A stretch of 64,000 nucleotides of DNA, taken from Pseudochryseolinea flava (GTDB lineage: Bacteria; Bacteroidota; Bacteroidia; Cytophagales; Cyclobacteriaceae). Location of the stretch: the NCBI RefSeq assembly GCF_003286915.1, contig NZ_QMFY01000001.1, forward strand, positions 682,001 through 746,000, read 5' to 3'. Position numbers and translations under genes: made by a program. The notes under the pieces are model-generated. The model made no database searches, had not been told where the DNA came from, and was given only the letters and a program-made list of their open reading frames with translations. Of the stretch, positions 45,036 to 54,417 are shown piece by piece (within the stretch, counting starts at the first letter, position 1; each line of letters opens with the position of its first letter).

Positions 45036-46952
45036 CTACGTTTTCGTGAGGAAAGGCACTTTCAGATTATCTGCCTTACTCACGCCTTTCAGAAAATCTG
45101 CAAACTCTTGGTAGGAGGACGCAGGATATTTCCCTTTATACATGGTGAGCTTTCTAGTATACACCAATCGTCCTGCGGACATTTCATACTTGCTTTCGTA
45201 TTCGCCGAAACGCGTCTTCAATTTTACAGCTGATGGTAGGTTTTCTGGATAAATCCCCTCCGGAACTTTGAATTCCACCGTATCGACGTCGATAAAGGAA
45301 TGATGCCAAACTATATCGGTCTGTCTTGATTCTAGTTTTTCAGGAATGTGAGTCCATCTGTTCATTAAATTAGGAACAAGAAAGAGTCGCTTTCCGCTAA
45401 CAGATGCGTATCGATTTAATGTGAGGTCAATATTAACCTCCGCGGCAGGAATCTTAGCCTTTCTATTTGAAATTGTAAAGGCATTTAAATTGAATGTAGG
45501 AATTTCTATATTCTCTTCAAGCCAATCTTTTTGTTTATCGTGTTGTTCGTGAAGCACGTGCGACAAGCGGTTGTTTTCATATTGCAATCCTTGGTATATA
45601 GTCTTCACATGTGCCTTAGCATTTCCGACGGCATCAACTTCAACGACAGCATGACGTGATTGAACATTTTGGTCAACGGAGTATCGGAGTGTATTCACAA
45701 CTGCGGCTCCTTCATTTGTGATCATTAACGCTTTACGATCTCCGGTAAATTTGCCCTGGTAACCAAATGGATTAGTCTGACTTGTGCACTCCAACCAAAT
45801 TGTATCGGCCCCGTTAGGAACAGCAACAATCGCATGATTGAATTGCGAACTTGGGAAATCCACTTGCATGGTTCGCGGAAATTCACCGGCGCTGATGAGC
45901 GTATAATTCGCATTGATGCCAACCTGTTTCAACATTGCCACCATATAATTAGAAAGTGCCTTACAATCTCCATAGCCCATTTTGTCGACGACAGATGCTT
46001 CAAAAGGTTGAAAACCGCCGATGCCTAGTTGTATGCTGACGTAACGCGTTCGATTTTGCATAAACTCATAGAGGATCTGAATTTTTTCCTCTTTTGTTTT
46101 CGCATTTGCGGTGAGTTCCTTCACTTTTGCAATGGTCGCTTCGGGAAGCACATCTCTTTCTTTGTTAAGCGAATGAATCCATTTGCCAAACGAATTCCAA
46201 CTTTCCATTGAACCCGCGTAGCCGTCAAAATCAAATTGTGTCGGCGCCGCCATGATGCGCGGAATGATATCGCTAGGATCAGAATACGGCTCGTATCTTA
46301 TTGATGATATATTTTTGAAAGTCCATGCGAGCGATTTCATTCCTTCTTTCGTTGTCGACTCCGTTGGGGCGTCGTTGACGTTAAACGTCTTATATCGCGG
46401 CCGCAGTTCATCTGGAAAAATTAACGTGTAATTGGCATACTGAACGGAAGTCTTCTCTGCGGCAGCAACGTAAAAGTTTGGAATGAAAAACAAAAACTTG
46501 TAGTCTAGTTCATACTCGAACTCCACCGTGTATGGATAAACGCCTTGAGAAAGGTCGGCCCTTTTAAATCTGTTATCACTGTAAAGGCTGAAACCATCAA
46601 ATGCGCTTTGATCATAAATGTCACTTGTCTTTAACTTGTTAATGAGTTTTCCTGTTGCGTCGTAAACATAACCCTTAAACGATGTTACTTTACTCAGTTT
46701 GTCGTATCCAACGATTTCATATGCATGGTGCTTGCCATTCGAATTCAGGATGGTGACAACTTTATGAACATGTTCGGTCGCACGATTTTTTGCGTAAATC
46801 GTAAATGTCGACTGGTCTTTCCGGTAAACAACGTCGGCGTCTTTGAGCAATACCTCCGCTATTTGATTTAAGGGATATTTTGGGTCTTCGGCAGCAGAAG
46901 CACAAAATGAACTTATGACTATCGCCGCTAGAAAAAACTGTTGTATCCTCAT
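45036..46952 (-). CDS. DUF3857 / transglutaminase-like secreted protein with intact core
   Basis: The product is 638 residues. A signal peptide (cleavage after ASAA) is followed by DUF3857 (about residues 50-220) and a transglutaminase-like domain (about 260-400). The papain-like triad is readable: C330 in GYGDCKALSN, H373 in FNHAIVAVP and E388 in IWLECTSQ, where many relatives have Asp. The remaining C-terminal part is beta-rich (DUF3858-like). It probably acts in the periplasm; substrates are unknown. It starts 4 bp after the stop of its upstream paralogue, so the two form an operon. Confidence 0.88.
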   Translation of the reverse strand: MRIQQFFLAAIVISSFCASAAEDPKYPLNQIAEVLLKDADVVYRKDQSTFTIYAKNRATEHVHKVVTILNSNGKHHAYEIVGYDKLSKVTSFKGYVYDATGKLINKLKTSDIYDQSAFDGFSLYSDNRFKRADLSQGVYPYTVEFEYELDYKFLFFIPNFYVAAAEKTSVQYANYTLIFPDELRPRYKTFNVNDAPTESTTKEGMKSLAWTFKNISSIRYEPYSDPSDIIPRIMAAPTQFDFDGYAGSMESWNSFGKWIHSLNKERDVLPEATIAKVKELTANAKTKEEKIQILYEFMQNRTRYVSIQLGIGGFQPFEASVVDKMGYGDCKALSNYMVAMLKQVGINANYTLISAGEFPRTMQVDFPSSQFNHAIVAVPNGADTIWLECTSQTNPFGYQGKFTGDRKALMITNEGAAVVNTLRYSVDQNVQSRHAVVEVDAVGNAKAHVKTIYQGLQYENNRLSHVLHEQHDKQKDWLEENIEIPTFNLNAFTISNRKAKIPAAEVNIDLTLNRYASVSGKRLFLVPNLMNRWTHIPEKLESRQTDIVWHHSFIDVDTVEFKVPEGIYPENLPSAVKLKTRFGEYESKYEMSAGRLVYTRKLTMYKGKYPASSYQEFADFLKGVSKADNLKVPFLTKT

Positions 46953-46956
46953 GGCG

Positions 46957-48912
46957 TTATATTTTCTTTTTCAACACAATTTGCTCGGCTTGTTTTGCAA
47001 CGACATGATTATAGAACTCCCGTAAATCGGCATATTCGCTCTGAACAAAAAGGCTTTTGTTAATCTGAAATATACTCACTGCGGTAATTACATTTCCTGT
47101 TACGCTTATGTTATATGTATAACGTGCGGCATTTCCTGGTAACATCAAGACGCGTGATTTCGGAATTTCATCTAACACAAAACCTTCGGGAATATTGATT
47201 TTCGCCATGTACGTCTCTTCTTGCGGCGACCCAAAATCTACAGGGTATTCACGTTGTTGCGCTTTAAAAACATTGTCTGTCAATTGATTTGTCACGAACG
47301 GATTGACGTACATAACGTTACCCGTAACTGTTGCATGCTCACTAATCACAACATCATGTATTTGCTTAGCTGGTGTATTGAAATCATTTACATTTTGGAA
47401 CTCCGTTTTCTCGAAAAGCCATGATCGATTATTGAGAAAAGATTTTACAAAATCCTGCTCACCTTTTCCAAAATATTCTTGGCGCACATCATGCGCGTCA
47501 TAGCCATCATACAAGAACGAAAGCTTTCCTTTTATGGATGCTGATTCGTCAATTGTTAAATCCGCACTAATAGTTGTCTTCGCCTTTATTTTAGTGTCGA
47601 TGGTTATCCAACCATGGTTATCGCGCGATATTAACATTCCGACACCGTTTAAACAGCGCTCTGGTAGCACTCCCATTGGCAAAAGTCGATCTGTGGCGTC
47701 AATCAACATTGTCTTGTCTGCTATCTTTGTCGAGCAAATCACATAATTCAATTGCCTCTCCATCGGATATTGCTGACGGATAAAGCCGTGGTCTCGGGTG
47801 CTGAGTAAAACCATCTCAACCGGAATACCTACTTTCTCGAACATCGAGGCTAAGATGAAATTTATATCCGCCGACGAGCCTTTCTTATTCTCAAGTACTT
47901 CCTTTAAGTTATCCGGATATTTTTCCTTTGACCCGTCCCATTCAATGGATTGCTTTACATAATTGTATATCGCTGTTGCTTTGGCGAGTGGGTCAGTCAT
48001 ACCAGCTGTCAATTCTTCCGCTTTCTTTTTTAGAAAACCTGAACCGGTAATCAACTTTCCAAATTGCGGTTCATCAACAAGCGTATTATTAAGTGATGCC
48101 CATGACTTCATAACGTTTACAATTGGCCGCCCTGGTTGCACGATTTGCGAAACGGCGAAGTTTACCTTTGTAACATAATCTTTCTCACAAGTCATGAAAG
48201 GCTCCGTCTTAAATGCTGGCACGCGCTGCGCTTTCCAATGGTGTGCTTCAACCTGAAACGTCGAAGTATTCTGTGGTTTACTTTCGTAGTCCGTTATAGG
48301 AATGTAGCCTTGTTGGTATTTTGTGACGACGAGTACGTCTGGAATCAATGCCCAATATTCGCTACTGCGTACGGGAATTTTGTATTGAAATTGCCAATTG
48401 TGAAAATTGAACAGGAAGTCGGAGGTCACAGTATAAGACACTTCGATAACCGAGCCTACCTTAACATTCGGCAACGTAAATGTTTGAAGGGAAATATTCT
48501 TGTTAAACTTTTGCTTAAAGATTCCATCCTTAGAAAGCTTTGTTTCAACAATCGCACCATTTTCAAGATTGTAAGTCACTGCCTTGAGTGAAGTAACTTT
48601 CTCCTCATCTGTCCCGATATTTAACAATGGTATTTCTATATCGGCGGGACCGCCAGGATGCAGCGCGTCGTTGCTAAGGATTTTTATACGGAAATGTCTT
48701 TCGAAGTTTAGAATGAGCGACACGGCGTTTTCGGTGATATAACATTTGCCAAAATCCATGAGAATAACGGCAGAGGCACTGGAGTCATGATCATAAGTAG
48801 TCATTTTAATATCGTCCATCGGAATATCTCCAAATTTTGATGGCGATTTTTGTGCAAACAAAATTGATGAGTGTACAACGGTGAGCAGCAGCCCAACAAG
48901 AATGGTTTTCAT
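46957..48912 (-). CDS. DUF3857 protein with degenerate transglutaminase triad
   Basis: The product is 651 residues from ATG 48912, which gives a normal signal peptide (cleavage after LFAQ). DUF3857 and a transglutaminase-like domain are recognisable, but the catalytic positions differ from the downstream paralogue. The Cys position is S347 (KKGSSADINFIL) and the His position is Y390 (LNYVICS), while D405 (LIDATD) remains. The protein is therefore probably not a protease or transglutaminase and may be a partner or binding subunit of the intact paralogue. It heads a two-gene operon behind a TATCTTTG promoter candidate. Confidence 0.87.
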   Translation of the reverse strand: MKTILVGLLLTVVHSSILFAQKSPSKFGDIPMDDIKMTTYDHDSSASAVILMDFGKCYITENAVSLILNFERHFRIKILSNDALHPGGPADIEIPLLNIGTDEEKVTSLKAVTYNLENGAIVETKLSKDGIFKQKFNKNISLQTFTLPNVKVGSVIEVSYTVTSDFLFNFHNWQFQYKIPVRSSEYWALIPDVLVVTKYQQGYIPITDYESKPQNTSTFQVEAHHWKAQRVPAFKTEPFMTCEKDYVTKVNFAVSQIVQPGRPIVNVMKSWASLNNTLVDEPQFGKLITGSGFLKKKAEELTAGMTDPLAKATAIYNYVKQSIEWDGSKEKYPDNLKEVLENKKGSSADINFILASMFEKVGIPVEMVLLSTRDHGFIRQQYPMERQLNYVICSTKIADKTMLIDATDRLLPMGVLPERCLNGVGMLISRDNHGWITIDTKIKAKTTISADLTIDESASIKGKLSFLYDGYDAHDVRQEYFGKGEQDFVKSFLNNRSWLFEKTEFQNVNDFNTPAKQIHDVVISEHATVTGNVMYVNPFVTNQLTDNVFKAQQREYPVDFGSPQEETYMAKINIPEGFVLDEIPKSRVLMLPGNAARYTYNISVTGNVITAVSIFQINKSLFVQSEYADLREFYNHVVAKQAEQIVLKKKI

Positions 48913-48938
48913 AACTTTTAAACTGGGGTAGTAGGAAA

Positions 48939-48967
48939 CAAAGATACAGAGAAAAAAAACTTCCAAC
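48939..48967 (-). promoter_or_regulatory. Candidate promoter of the DUF3857 operon
   Basis: On the minus strand GTTG (48967-48964), a 17-bp spacer and TATCTTTG (48946-48939) resemble the Bacteroidetes consensus. The ATG lies 26 bp further on. Confidence 0.45.
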
Positions 48968-49023
48968 TTCTGCTTCTATTTATTTTCTTACACACTTTTA
49001 CGTTCCTTAAAAACTAAGCATCC

Positions 49024-50397
49024 GTGGCGAAAGCGAAATCCGTATTCTTCTGTCAGCAATGTGGTTATGAGTCAGCCAAATGGCTCGGAAAATGTCCATC
49101 ATGTAGCGCGTGGAATACATTCGCGGAAGAGATCGTAACCAAAGAGGATACCAGCAAAAGCGAGTGGCGCCAATCCGCAAGTCGTCAAAAAATTGTTGAA
49201 GCAAAGACGTTAAAGGAAATTGAATCTTCGGCAGAAAAAAGAATCCTCAGCGGCGATCAGGAACTTGACCGCGTACTCGGTAGTGGTATTGTACCAGGAT
49301 CTCTCGTGCTAATTGGCGGCGAACCCGGCATTGGTAAATCTACACTGATGTTGCAAGTTGGCTTAATGTTAAAAAAACAAAAAGTCTTGTATGTTTCAGG
49401 CGAGGAAAGTGAGCAACAGATAAAAATGCGCGCAGAAAGAATTGGGTTAGATTCTGAGCAATTTTTTATTCTCACAGAGACAAATACAAAAAGCATTTTT
49501 TTAGTGATCGAATCATTAGCGCCAGACATAGTTGTGGTCGATTCGATCCAAACGCTGTTTTCTCCCCTTATGGAATCTGCAGCAGGAAGTGTCGGACAAG
49601 TTCGACAATGTGCAGCGGAATTAATGAAGTTTGCAAAGGAAACCAACACGCCCGTATTTCTTATCGGTCACATCACCAAAGATGGACTTATTGCCGGACC
49701 AAAAGTTCTTGAACATATGGTCGACACTGTTCTTCAATTTGAAGGTGATCAACATTTAGCATATCGCATACTTCGGACGACAAAAAATAGATTTGGATCG
49801 ACCGCCGAAATTGGTATTTACGAAATGCTTGGCAATGGACTAAGAGAAGTATCCAATCCATCAGAGATATTAATCACGCAAAAAGATTCTTCACTGAGCG
49901 GTGTGGCGATCGGTGCTACGCTTGAAGGCAACAGACCTTTACTTATTGAAATTCAAGCGTTGGTCAGTCCGGCATCATACGGAACACCACAGCGTACACC
50001 TACCGGTTTTGACCAAAAGCGATTGAACATGCTATTGGCAGTGCTTGAAAAAAGGTGTGGGTTCCGCATGGGTACACAAGATGTATTCCTAAACATGGCG
50101 GGTGGTCTGAAGATTGAAGACCCGGCTATTGATCTTGCGATCTGCATCGCGATTATTTCGTCGATGGAAGAAATTTCTATTTCCGACAAGATTTGCTTTG
50201 CGGCAGAAGTTGGCCTTGGTGGAGAACTTCGTGCTGTTAATCGTGTTGAGCAAAGGATTTCAGAAGCCGAGAAACTCGGCTTTAAAGAAATCTACATATC
50301 GAAGTTTAACACGAAGGCCTTCGATTCAAGCAAGTTTAAGATCGCTGTAAAACCTTTTGGCAAGTTGGTAGACGTTTTTCAAGATTTGTTCGGTTAA
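49024..50397 (+). CDS. radA: DNA repair protein RadA
   Basis: RadA is a RecA-like ATPase that helps process recombination intermediates. The 457 residues show the C4 zinc finger FFCQQCGYESAKWLGKCPSC, Walker A GEPGIGKST, the RadA-specific KNRFG motif and the C-terminal Lon-protease-like domain (no catalytic Ser-Lys required). The start is GTG at 49024. The TAA at 50395-50397 overlaps the stop of the convergent T9SS gene; the four bases TTAA provide a stop for both strands. Confidence 0.96.
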   Translation: MAKAKSVFFCQQCGYESAKWLGKCPSCSAWNTFAEEIVTKEDTSKSEWRQSASRQKIVEAKTLKEIESSAEKRILSGDQELDRVLGSGIVPGSLVLIGGEPGIGKSTLMLQVGLMLKKQKVLYVSGEESEQQIKMRAERIGLDSEQFFILTETNTKSIFLVIESLAPDIVVVDSIQTLFSPLMESAAGSVGQVRQCAAELMKFAKETNTPVFLIGHITKDGLIAGPKVLEHMVDTVLQFEGDQHLAYRILRTTKNRFGSTAEIGIYEMLGNGLREVSNPSEILITQKDSSLSGVAIGATLEGNRPLLIEIQALVSPASYGTPQRTPTGFDQKRLNMLLAVLEKRCGFRMGTQDVFLNMAGGLKIEDPAIDLAICIAIISSMEEISISDKICFAAEVGLGGELRAVNRVEQRISEAEKLGFKEIYISKFNTKAFDSSKFKIAVKPFGKLVDVFQDLFG

Positions 50398-51827
50398 TAT
50401 TTCAAAATACTAAACCGTACAATCTCGCCACTGTTGCGTCGCATTCGCAGATAGTATGTTCCTGGTGGTGTCGAAGGCGAAAAGCTAAACCCGCGTGTTG
50501 AAGTTGTGATTTCAACCGAAGCGCCTTTAGCATCGCACACCTCGATAGTCGCTTTATCGACAGACCGCTCTATGTTTACAAAATCTATTGTTGGATTTGG
50601 GTAGGGAACAAATTCCTCTGGCTCTTCAACGAGGTTATTGAGTGAATCAATCGCAGAAGGGAGCTCAAGGGTGCGATTGATCGTGTTCAACAATATCGTA
50701 TAGTCCTGATAGAAGGTATAGTTTCCTTTCGCTCCTAGACGCACATTCAAAAGGTAAGGGACATCTCGCTGAAGTGAAGTGTTGACATCGAATGAAATAT
50801 TAACGAGCTGTCGTTTCACTGAACCTGTGTTTTCGTTAGAAATAACGACTGACACTAATTCACCAAGTTCCGAATACACTTCCGCTGTAAGCTCTTTGGC
50901 ATTCAAACTTTCACCAAGCACGCTAATGGTGTTGAGACCAAGTGCGGTCTCAAAAACATTGTTTGTTTCATTGTCGTCTTCCGAATCCAGGCTGATGTCC
51001 GCCGGTAACGCTTCGTCCGTTAGCGTCACTTGGAAGTCACGCACCATTCTTCCAATAACTTTATCCTTGCGATAAGAAACTATTTCGACAGCAAGAATGA
51101 AGTCGCCAACGATTGTCATGGTCTTATACTTTCCATCCCATGAAATACAGCCCGTAAATGGATTGATTGTACAATTTTCCGGCAGGGAATAATCGTCTAC
51201 CAATCTTTTGTAACCCATTTTTGGAACTACTAAACGGTAGAACAATTGCACGTCACTCTCGGTCTGATACGAAGCAACTGAAACAGACAATGGTTTACCG
51301 GCACGAGCAAAAAAGATGGGCGTGGTAAGACCAATCGGAGTGGATGATATTGGGTTGCTACCATCTATAACGATCGCCGTTTCGATGTGAAATGGCGTGT
51401 CAACTGAACGAGATATATTCATCACACCAGCATTCCTATTGATTTCAGAATATGTGACTGTGTAATAATCATCGGTTGGGAAGGTTATCTCCTGTGTATA
51501 TTGGACGAACGCTAAATATTCATCGATCATTTCAAAAACTGAAGTGCCATCATCATTACTATACCTAATTTCAGGAACCTTTATTGATACGTGAAAGCCC
51601 GACGAGCCGAAAATTTGAAGAACGTCTTGATCAGATCCGCCAGCAGGTACAGTAGACTCCGTATCAATGTACATTTGCAACACGATCTGATATGACCGTA
51701 AAGATGTGGACGTTTTGCGTAACTGAATTTGACCGCCACGAACGTGTGTAGCGTATGCAGAAGTTGAACATGAACATATAAAGGTGCAGAGCAGCACCAC
51801 TACAATTTGCGAAATCGGGGTTCTCAT
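50394..51827 (-). CDS. Secreted protein with T9SS type A C-terminal sorting domain
   Basis: The product is 477 residues. A signal peptide is followed by a start (ATHVRGGQIQLRK) seen in large Bacteroidetes adhesins and gliding-associated secreted proteins. The C-terminal 70 or so residues form a type A sorting domain: YPNPTIDFVNIE, a CDAKGASV-type strand and the ending GTYYLRMRR...SILKY. These domains direct export by the type IX system and are usually cleaved at the surface. The middle is beta-rich without a recognised enzyme domain. The ATG is preceded at 51835-51842 (minus) by TAGATTTG, so the mRNA leader may be only a few bases. Confidence 0.85.
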   Translation of the reverse strand: MRTPISQIVVVLLCTFICSCSTSAYATHVRGGQIQLRKTSTSLRSYQIVLQMYIDTESTVPAGGSDQDVLQIFGSSGFHVSIKVPEIRYSNDDGTSVFEMIDEYLAFVQYTQEITFPTDDYYTVTYSEINRNAGVMNISRSVDTPFHIETAIVIDGSNPISSTPIGLTTPIFFARAGKPLSVSVASYQTESDVQLFYRLVVPKMGYKRLVDDYSLPENCTINPFTGCISWDGKYKTMTIVGDFILAVEIVSYRKDKVIGRMVRDFQVTLTDEALPADISLDSEDDNETNNVFETALGLNTISVLGESLNAKELTAEVYSELGELVSVVISNENTGSVKRQLVNISFDVNTSLQRDVPYLLNVRLGAKGNYTFYQDYTILLNTINRTLELPSAIDSLNNLVEEPEEFVPYPNPTIDFVNIERSVDKATIEVCDAKGASVEITTSTRGFSFSPSTPPGTYYLRMRRNSGEIVRFSILKY

Positions 51828-51834
51828 GATGGCG

Positions 51835-51842
51835 CAAATCTA
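51835..51842 (-). promoter_or_regulatory. Candidate -7 element for the T9SS cargo gene
   Basis: TAGATTTG on the minus strand fully matches TAnnTTTG and ends 8 bp before the ATG, which would give a near-leaderless transcript. The -33 box is not clear. Confidence 0.3.
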
Positions 51843-51880
51843 CAAAATCAACAAGCTTTTTTTAACACCGTTCGAATCGA

Positions 51881-52903
51881 TTATTCTTTGTAGATAAAGA
51901 CATGTGCTTCTTCTTTCTCACGGATGTAGCCTCGAAACATACCTGCAGTGTTAAAAGTCATTGTAAAATTTCCGGCGCGATCCAATGTGATCACACCGCC
52001 ATCACCACCAAGCGCGAGCACTTTCTTCAAGACGACGCTATCAGCACACTGTTGAAGGTTCAGATTCGTGTATCGTTTCATGGCGGCGATGTCATGCGCC
52101 ACGTTTAGTCGAATAAAATACTCTCCCCAACCAGTTGCCGAAACTGCACATGATTCGTTATCGGCATACGTACCCGCACCGATTATTGGAGCATCGCCTA
52201 CACGTCCATATTTCTTGTTGGTCATTCCTCCGGTAGAAGTCGCTGCCGCGAGATTGCCATATCGATCCAATGCAACTGCACCCACTGTACCAAATTTCTT
52301 ATCGCGCGTGACGTTGTCAAGAAGTGAGGTCGACGATTGCGCTTTTAACTTCACTTTCTGCCATTGTTTATAACGCGTTGAATCAAAGAAATAAGAGGGA
52401 TCGACGATTGCAACACCTTGGTCATTGGCAAACTTTTCCGCGCCAGCGCCGATCATCATGACATGTTCGCTTTTTGTCATAACAGCATAAGCCGCTTGAA
52501 TTGGATTTTTAATTGTGGTTACACCTGCCACCGAACCCGCCATTAAATTGCTACCATCCATAATTGCCGCGTCCATTTCATTTTTTCCCGATTCAGAAAA
52601 AACGGAACCTCTTCCCGCATTGAACAATGGATCGTTTTCTAAAATTGTAACGGCTGCGATAACCGCGTCGACACTCCTTCCTCCTCCGGCTAAAATTTGA
52701 AAACCTGAATCCAGTGCTGCCTGAAGTGTTTTTAAATACGCTGCTTCTTTCTCTGGCGCGATGTTTTCCTTCAGGATTGTACCAGCACCACCATGGATTA
52801 CTAGGGTTATCGGTCCTATCGATTGTTCCTTTTCCGGTGTGTTGGGTGAACATCCGATCAGCAATGCGACCGAGATGGCAACTATTTTGAGCTGTAGATT
52901 CAT
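51881..52903 (-). CDS. Isoaspartyl peptidase / L-asparaginase (Ntn hydrolase), lipoprotein
   Basis: This 340-residue plant-type asparaginase has a lipoprotein signal (LLIGCSPN, Cys18). Features are VIHGGAGTI, AGRGSVFSESGKNEMDAAIMDG, the autocleavage site in KFGTVGAV with nucleophile T206, and the GGMTNKKYGRVGDAPIIGAG pocket. The precursor is expected to self-cleave before T206 into alpha and beta subunits and to remove isoaspartyl residues from peptides. The lipobox means a periplasmic or surface location. Confidence 0.93.
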   Translation of the reverse strand: MNLQLKIVAISVALLIGCSPNTPEKEQSIGPITLVIHGGAGTILKENIAPEKEAAYLKTLQAALDSGFQILAGGGRSVDAVIAAVTILENDPLFNAGRGSVFSESGKNEMDAAIMDGSNLMAGSVAGVTTIKNPIQAAYAVMTKSEHVMMIGAGAEKFANDQGVAIVDPSYFFDSTRYKQWQKVKLKAQSSTSLLDNVTRDKKFGTVGAVALDRYGNLAAATSTGGMTNKKYGRVGDAPIIGAGTYADNESCAVSATGWGEYFIRLNVAHDIAAMKRYTNLNLQQCADSVVLKKVLALGGDGGVITLDRAGNFTMTFNTAGMFRGYIREKEEAHVFIYKE

Positions 52904-52957
52904 GGTAGGATATTTCGAGCGGATTCCTGGAAGGCGGGAATTTATTACTTATTATTT

Positions 52958-52987
52958 TTTGTTTTCGAGGGCGACCTGATAATTTTG
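52958..52987 (+). promoter_or_regulatory. Promoter candidate of the DksA-like gene
   Basis: TTTG (52958-52961), an 18-bp spacer and TAATTTTG (52980-52987) match the Bacteroidetes consensus at every defined base. The start codon follows at 53020 with a good AAAGGAAGAA site at 53001-53010. Confidence 0.62.
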
Positions 52988-53019
52988 CGCATCTTTATTT
53001 AAAGGAAGAAAACCCTACT

Positions 53020-53787
53020 ATGGCTAAGAGTAAAAAACCAACCCCAAAGGCCGCGAAGAAACCTGCGTCAAAAGCAAAGCCGGCCGCAAAGGTAAAAAAG
53101 GCGGCTCCAGCGAAGGCTAAAAAGGCTGCACCAAAAAAGGCAGCGCCAGCAAAGAAAGCCGCTCCAAAGAAGGTTACCAAAAAGCCGGTAGCGGTAAAAA
53201 AGGAAGTGGTAGCGAAAAAAGTAGCTCCCAAAAAAGTAGAGAAGGTAGAGAAGATAGTGTCCAAAAAAGCTGAAAAGACAGTAACGCCGCCAGTTGAAAA
53301 AGCAACACCGCCTGTTACACCAAAAGCAGCGCCACCACAATTAACCATTTTTCCTGTGCCAAACCAGAGACCAATTGCCCACAAACCTGCGAAAGCATCT
53401 TCTACAGAAGACAGAACCAGGTATTCAGACGAAGAGTTGAAAGAGTTCGAGTCACTGATCAACAGAAAACTCGACAAAGCGCGTGAAGAATATAAAATTC
53501 TGAAAGACACCCTCAATAGAAACAACGACGAAGGAACAGACGCAACCTCTGGTGGAAACACGAAAGTTCTGGAAGACGGCGCGGAAACAGCAGAAAAGGA
53601 AAACCTTAGCCAATTGGCAGCACGTCAGCAAAAATACATTACCAATCTTGAAAATGCGTTGATCAGGATTAAGAATGGTACCTATGGAATTTGTTCTGTA
53701 ACAGGAAAACTTATTCCAAAAGAACGTCTCATCGCTGTTCCGCACACAACGCAGTCCATCGAAGCGAAGATGATGCAGCAAGATTAA
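53020..53787 (+). CDS. TraR/DksA-like protein with histone-H1-like Lys/Ala/Pro N-terminal tail, zinc finger lost
   Basis: The product is 255 residues. Residues 1-115 are a low-complexity Lys/Ala/Pro tail (repeated KKAAPAK and PKK units) like bacterial histone-H1-like proteins. Residues about 135-230 form a DksA-type helical hairpin (EELKEFESLINRKLDKAREEYKILKD ... QQKYITNLENALIRIKNGTYGIC). The following zinc-finger region reads GICSVTGKLIPKERLIAVPHTTQSIEAK, which keeps one Cys where four are usual, so zinc binding is not expected. This Cys-poor form occurs in Bacteroidetes. A role at RNA polymerase and on DNA at once is conceivable but unproven. Confidence 0.85.
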   Translation: MAKSKKPTPKAAKKPASKAKPAAKVKKAAPAKAKKAAPKKAAPAKKAAPKKVTKKPVAVKKEVVAKKVAPKKVEKVEKIVSKKAEKTVTPPVEKATPPVTPKAAPPQLTIFPVPNQRPIAHKPAKASSTEDRTRYSDEELKEFESLINRKLDKAREEYKILKDTLNRNNDEGTDATSGGNTKVLEDGAETAEKENLSQLAARQQKYITNLENALIRIKNGTYGICSVTGKLIPKERLIAVPHTTQSIEAKMMQQD

Positions 53788-53829
53788 TTGCTGTAGCGAA
53801 GTGAAGTTTGAACCATAAATTTAAAGAAG

Positions 53830-54417
53830 TTGGATTTCCTGCAGAATCATGTTGAAGCATTGATCTTTTGTTCGCCATCGCCAATCAAGGTGGCCGAGAT
53901 CAAATCATGTCTTTCCGAAATGTTCAATGCTGACGTTCCGGAAGATGATATTGCAGGAGCGCTTCAGCGAATTGAAGAGAAGTTTCTTGTAGAAGAATTT
54001 TCATTCCAACTTTTCAAAACCGCTGGCGGATATCAGTTTCTCACAAAACCAGCATATCAAGCCAGTATCGGTATTATGCTGAAGCAACAATCGAAAAAGA
54101 GATTGTCGACTTCAGCCATGGAAACACTATCGATCATTGCATACAAGCAGCCTATTTCTAAAACAGAAATTGAAAATATTCGCGGTGTAAACTGCGACTA
54201 TGCGGTTCAGAAACTTCTCGATAAAAGTCTGATTGAAATTACCGGCAAGGCGGAGACTATTGGTCGTCCGATGCTCTATGGCACTACGCCAAAGTTCATG
54301 GAGTATTTTGGAATCAACGATCTTAATGAACTGCCTATTCCAAAGGAATTCACCGGAGAAGTAAATACTATTGGCGAAAATGTCGATTTAAAAGAACCAG
54401 ATGCCCAGGCCGAATAA
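53830..54417 (+). CDS. scpB: Segregation and condensation protein B
   Basis: ScpB is the winged-helix kleisin partner in the SMC-ScpAB condensin. The 195 residues include LQNHVEALIFCSPSPI at the start and the signature LETLSIIAYKQPISKTEIENIRGV (here METLS...), then AETIGRPMLYGTTPKFMEYFG. The start is TTG at 53830, supported by the family N-terminus. Its last 17 bp overlap the start of the pseudouridine synthase gene, a common scpB-rluB arrangement. Confidence 0.94.
   Translation: MDFLQNHVEALIFCSPSPIKVAEIKSCLSEMFNADVPEDDIAGALQRIEEKFLVEEFSFQLFKTAGGYQFLTKPAYQASIGIMLKQQSKKRLSTSAMETLSIIAYKQPISKTEIENIRGVNCDYAVQKLLDKSLIEITGKAETIGRPMLYGTTPKFMEYFGINDLNELPIPKEFTGEVNTIGENVDLKEPDAQAE

Noticed and set aside
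52995-53561. 188-codon minus-strand frame opposite the DksA-like gene
   Set aside because: Its Phe/Ala/Gly composition is the reverse complement of Lys/Ala/Pro repeats; the plus-strand gene has the promoter, ribosome site and DksA domain.
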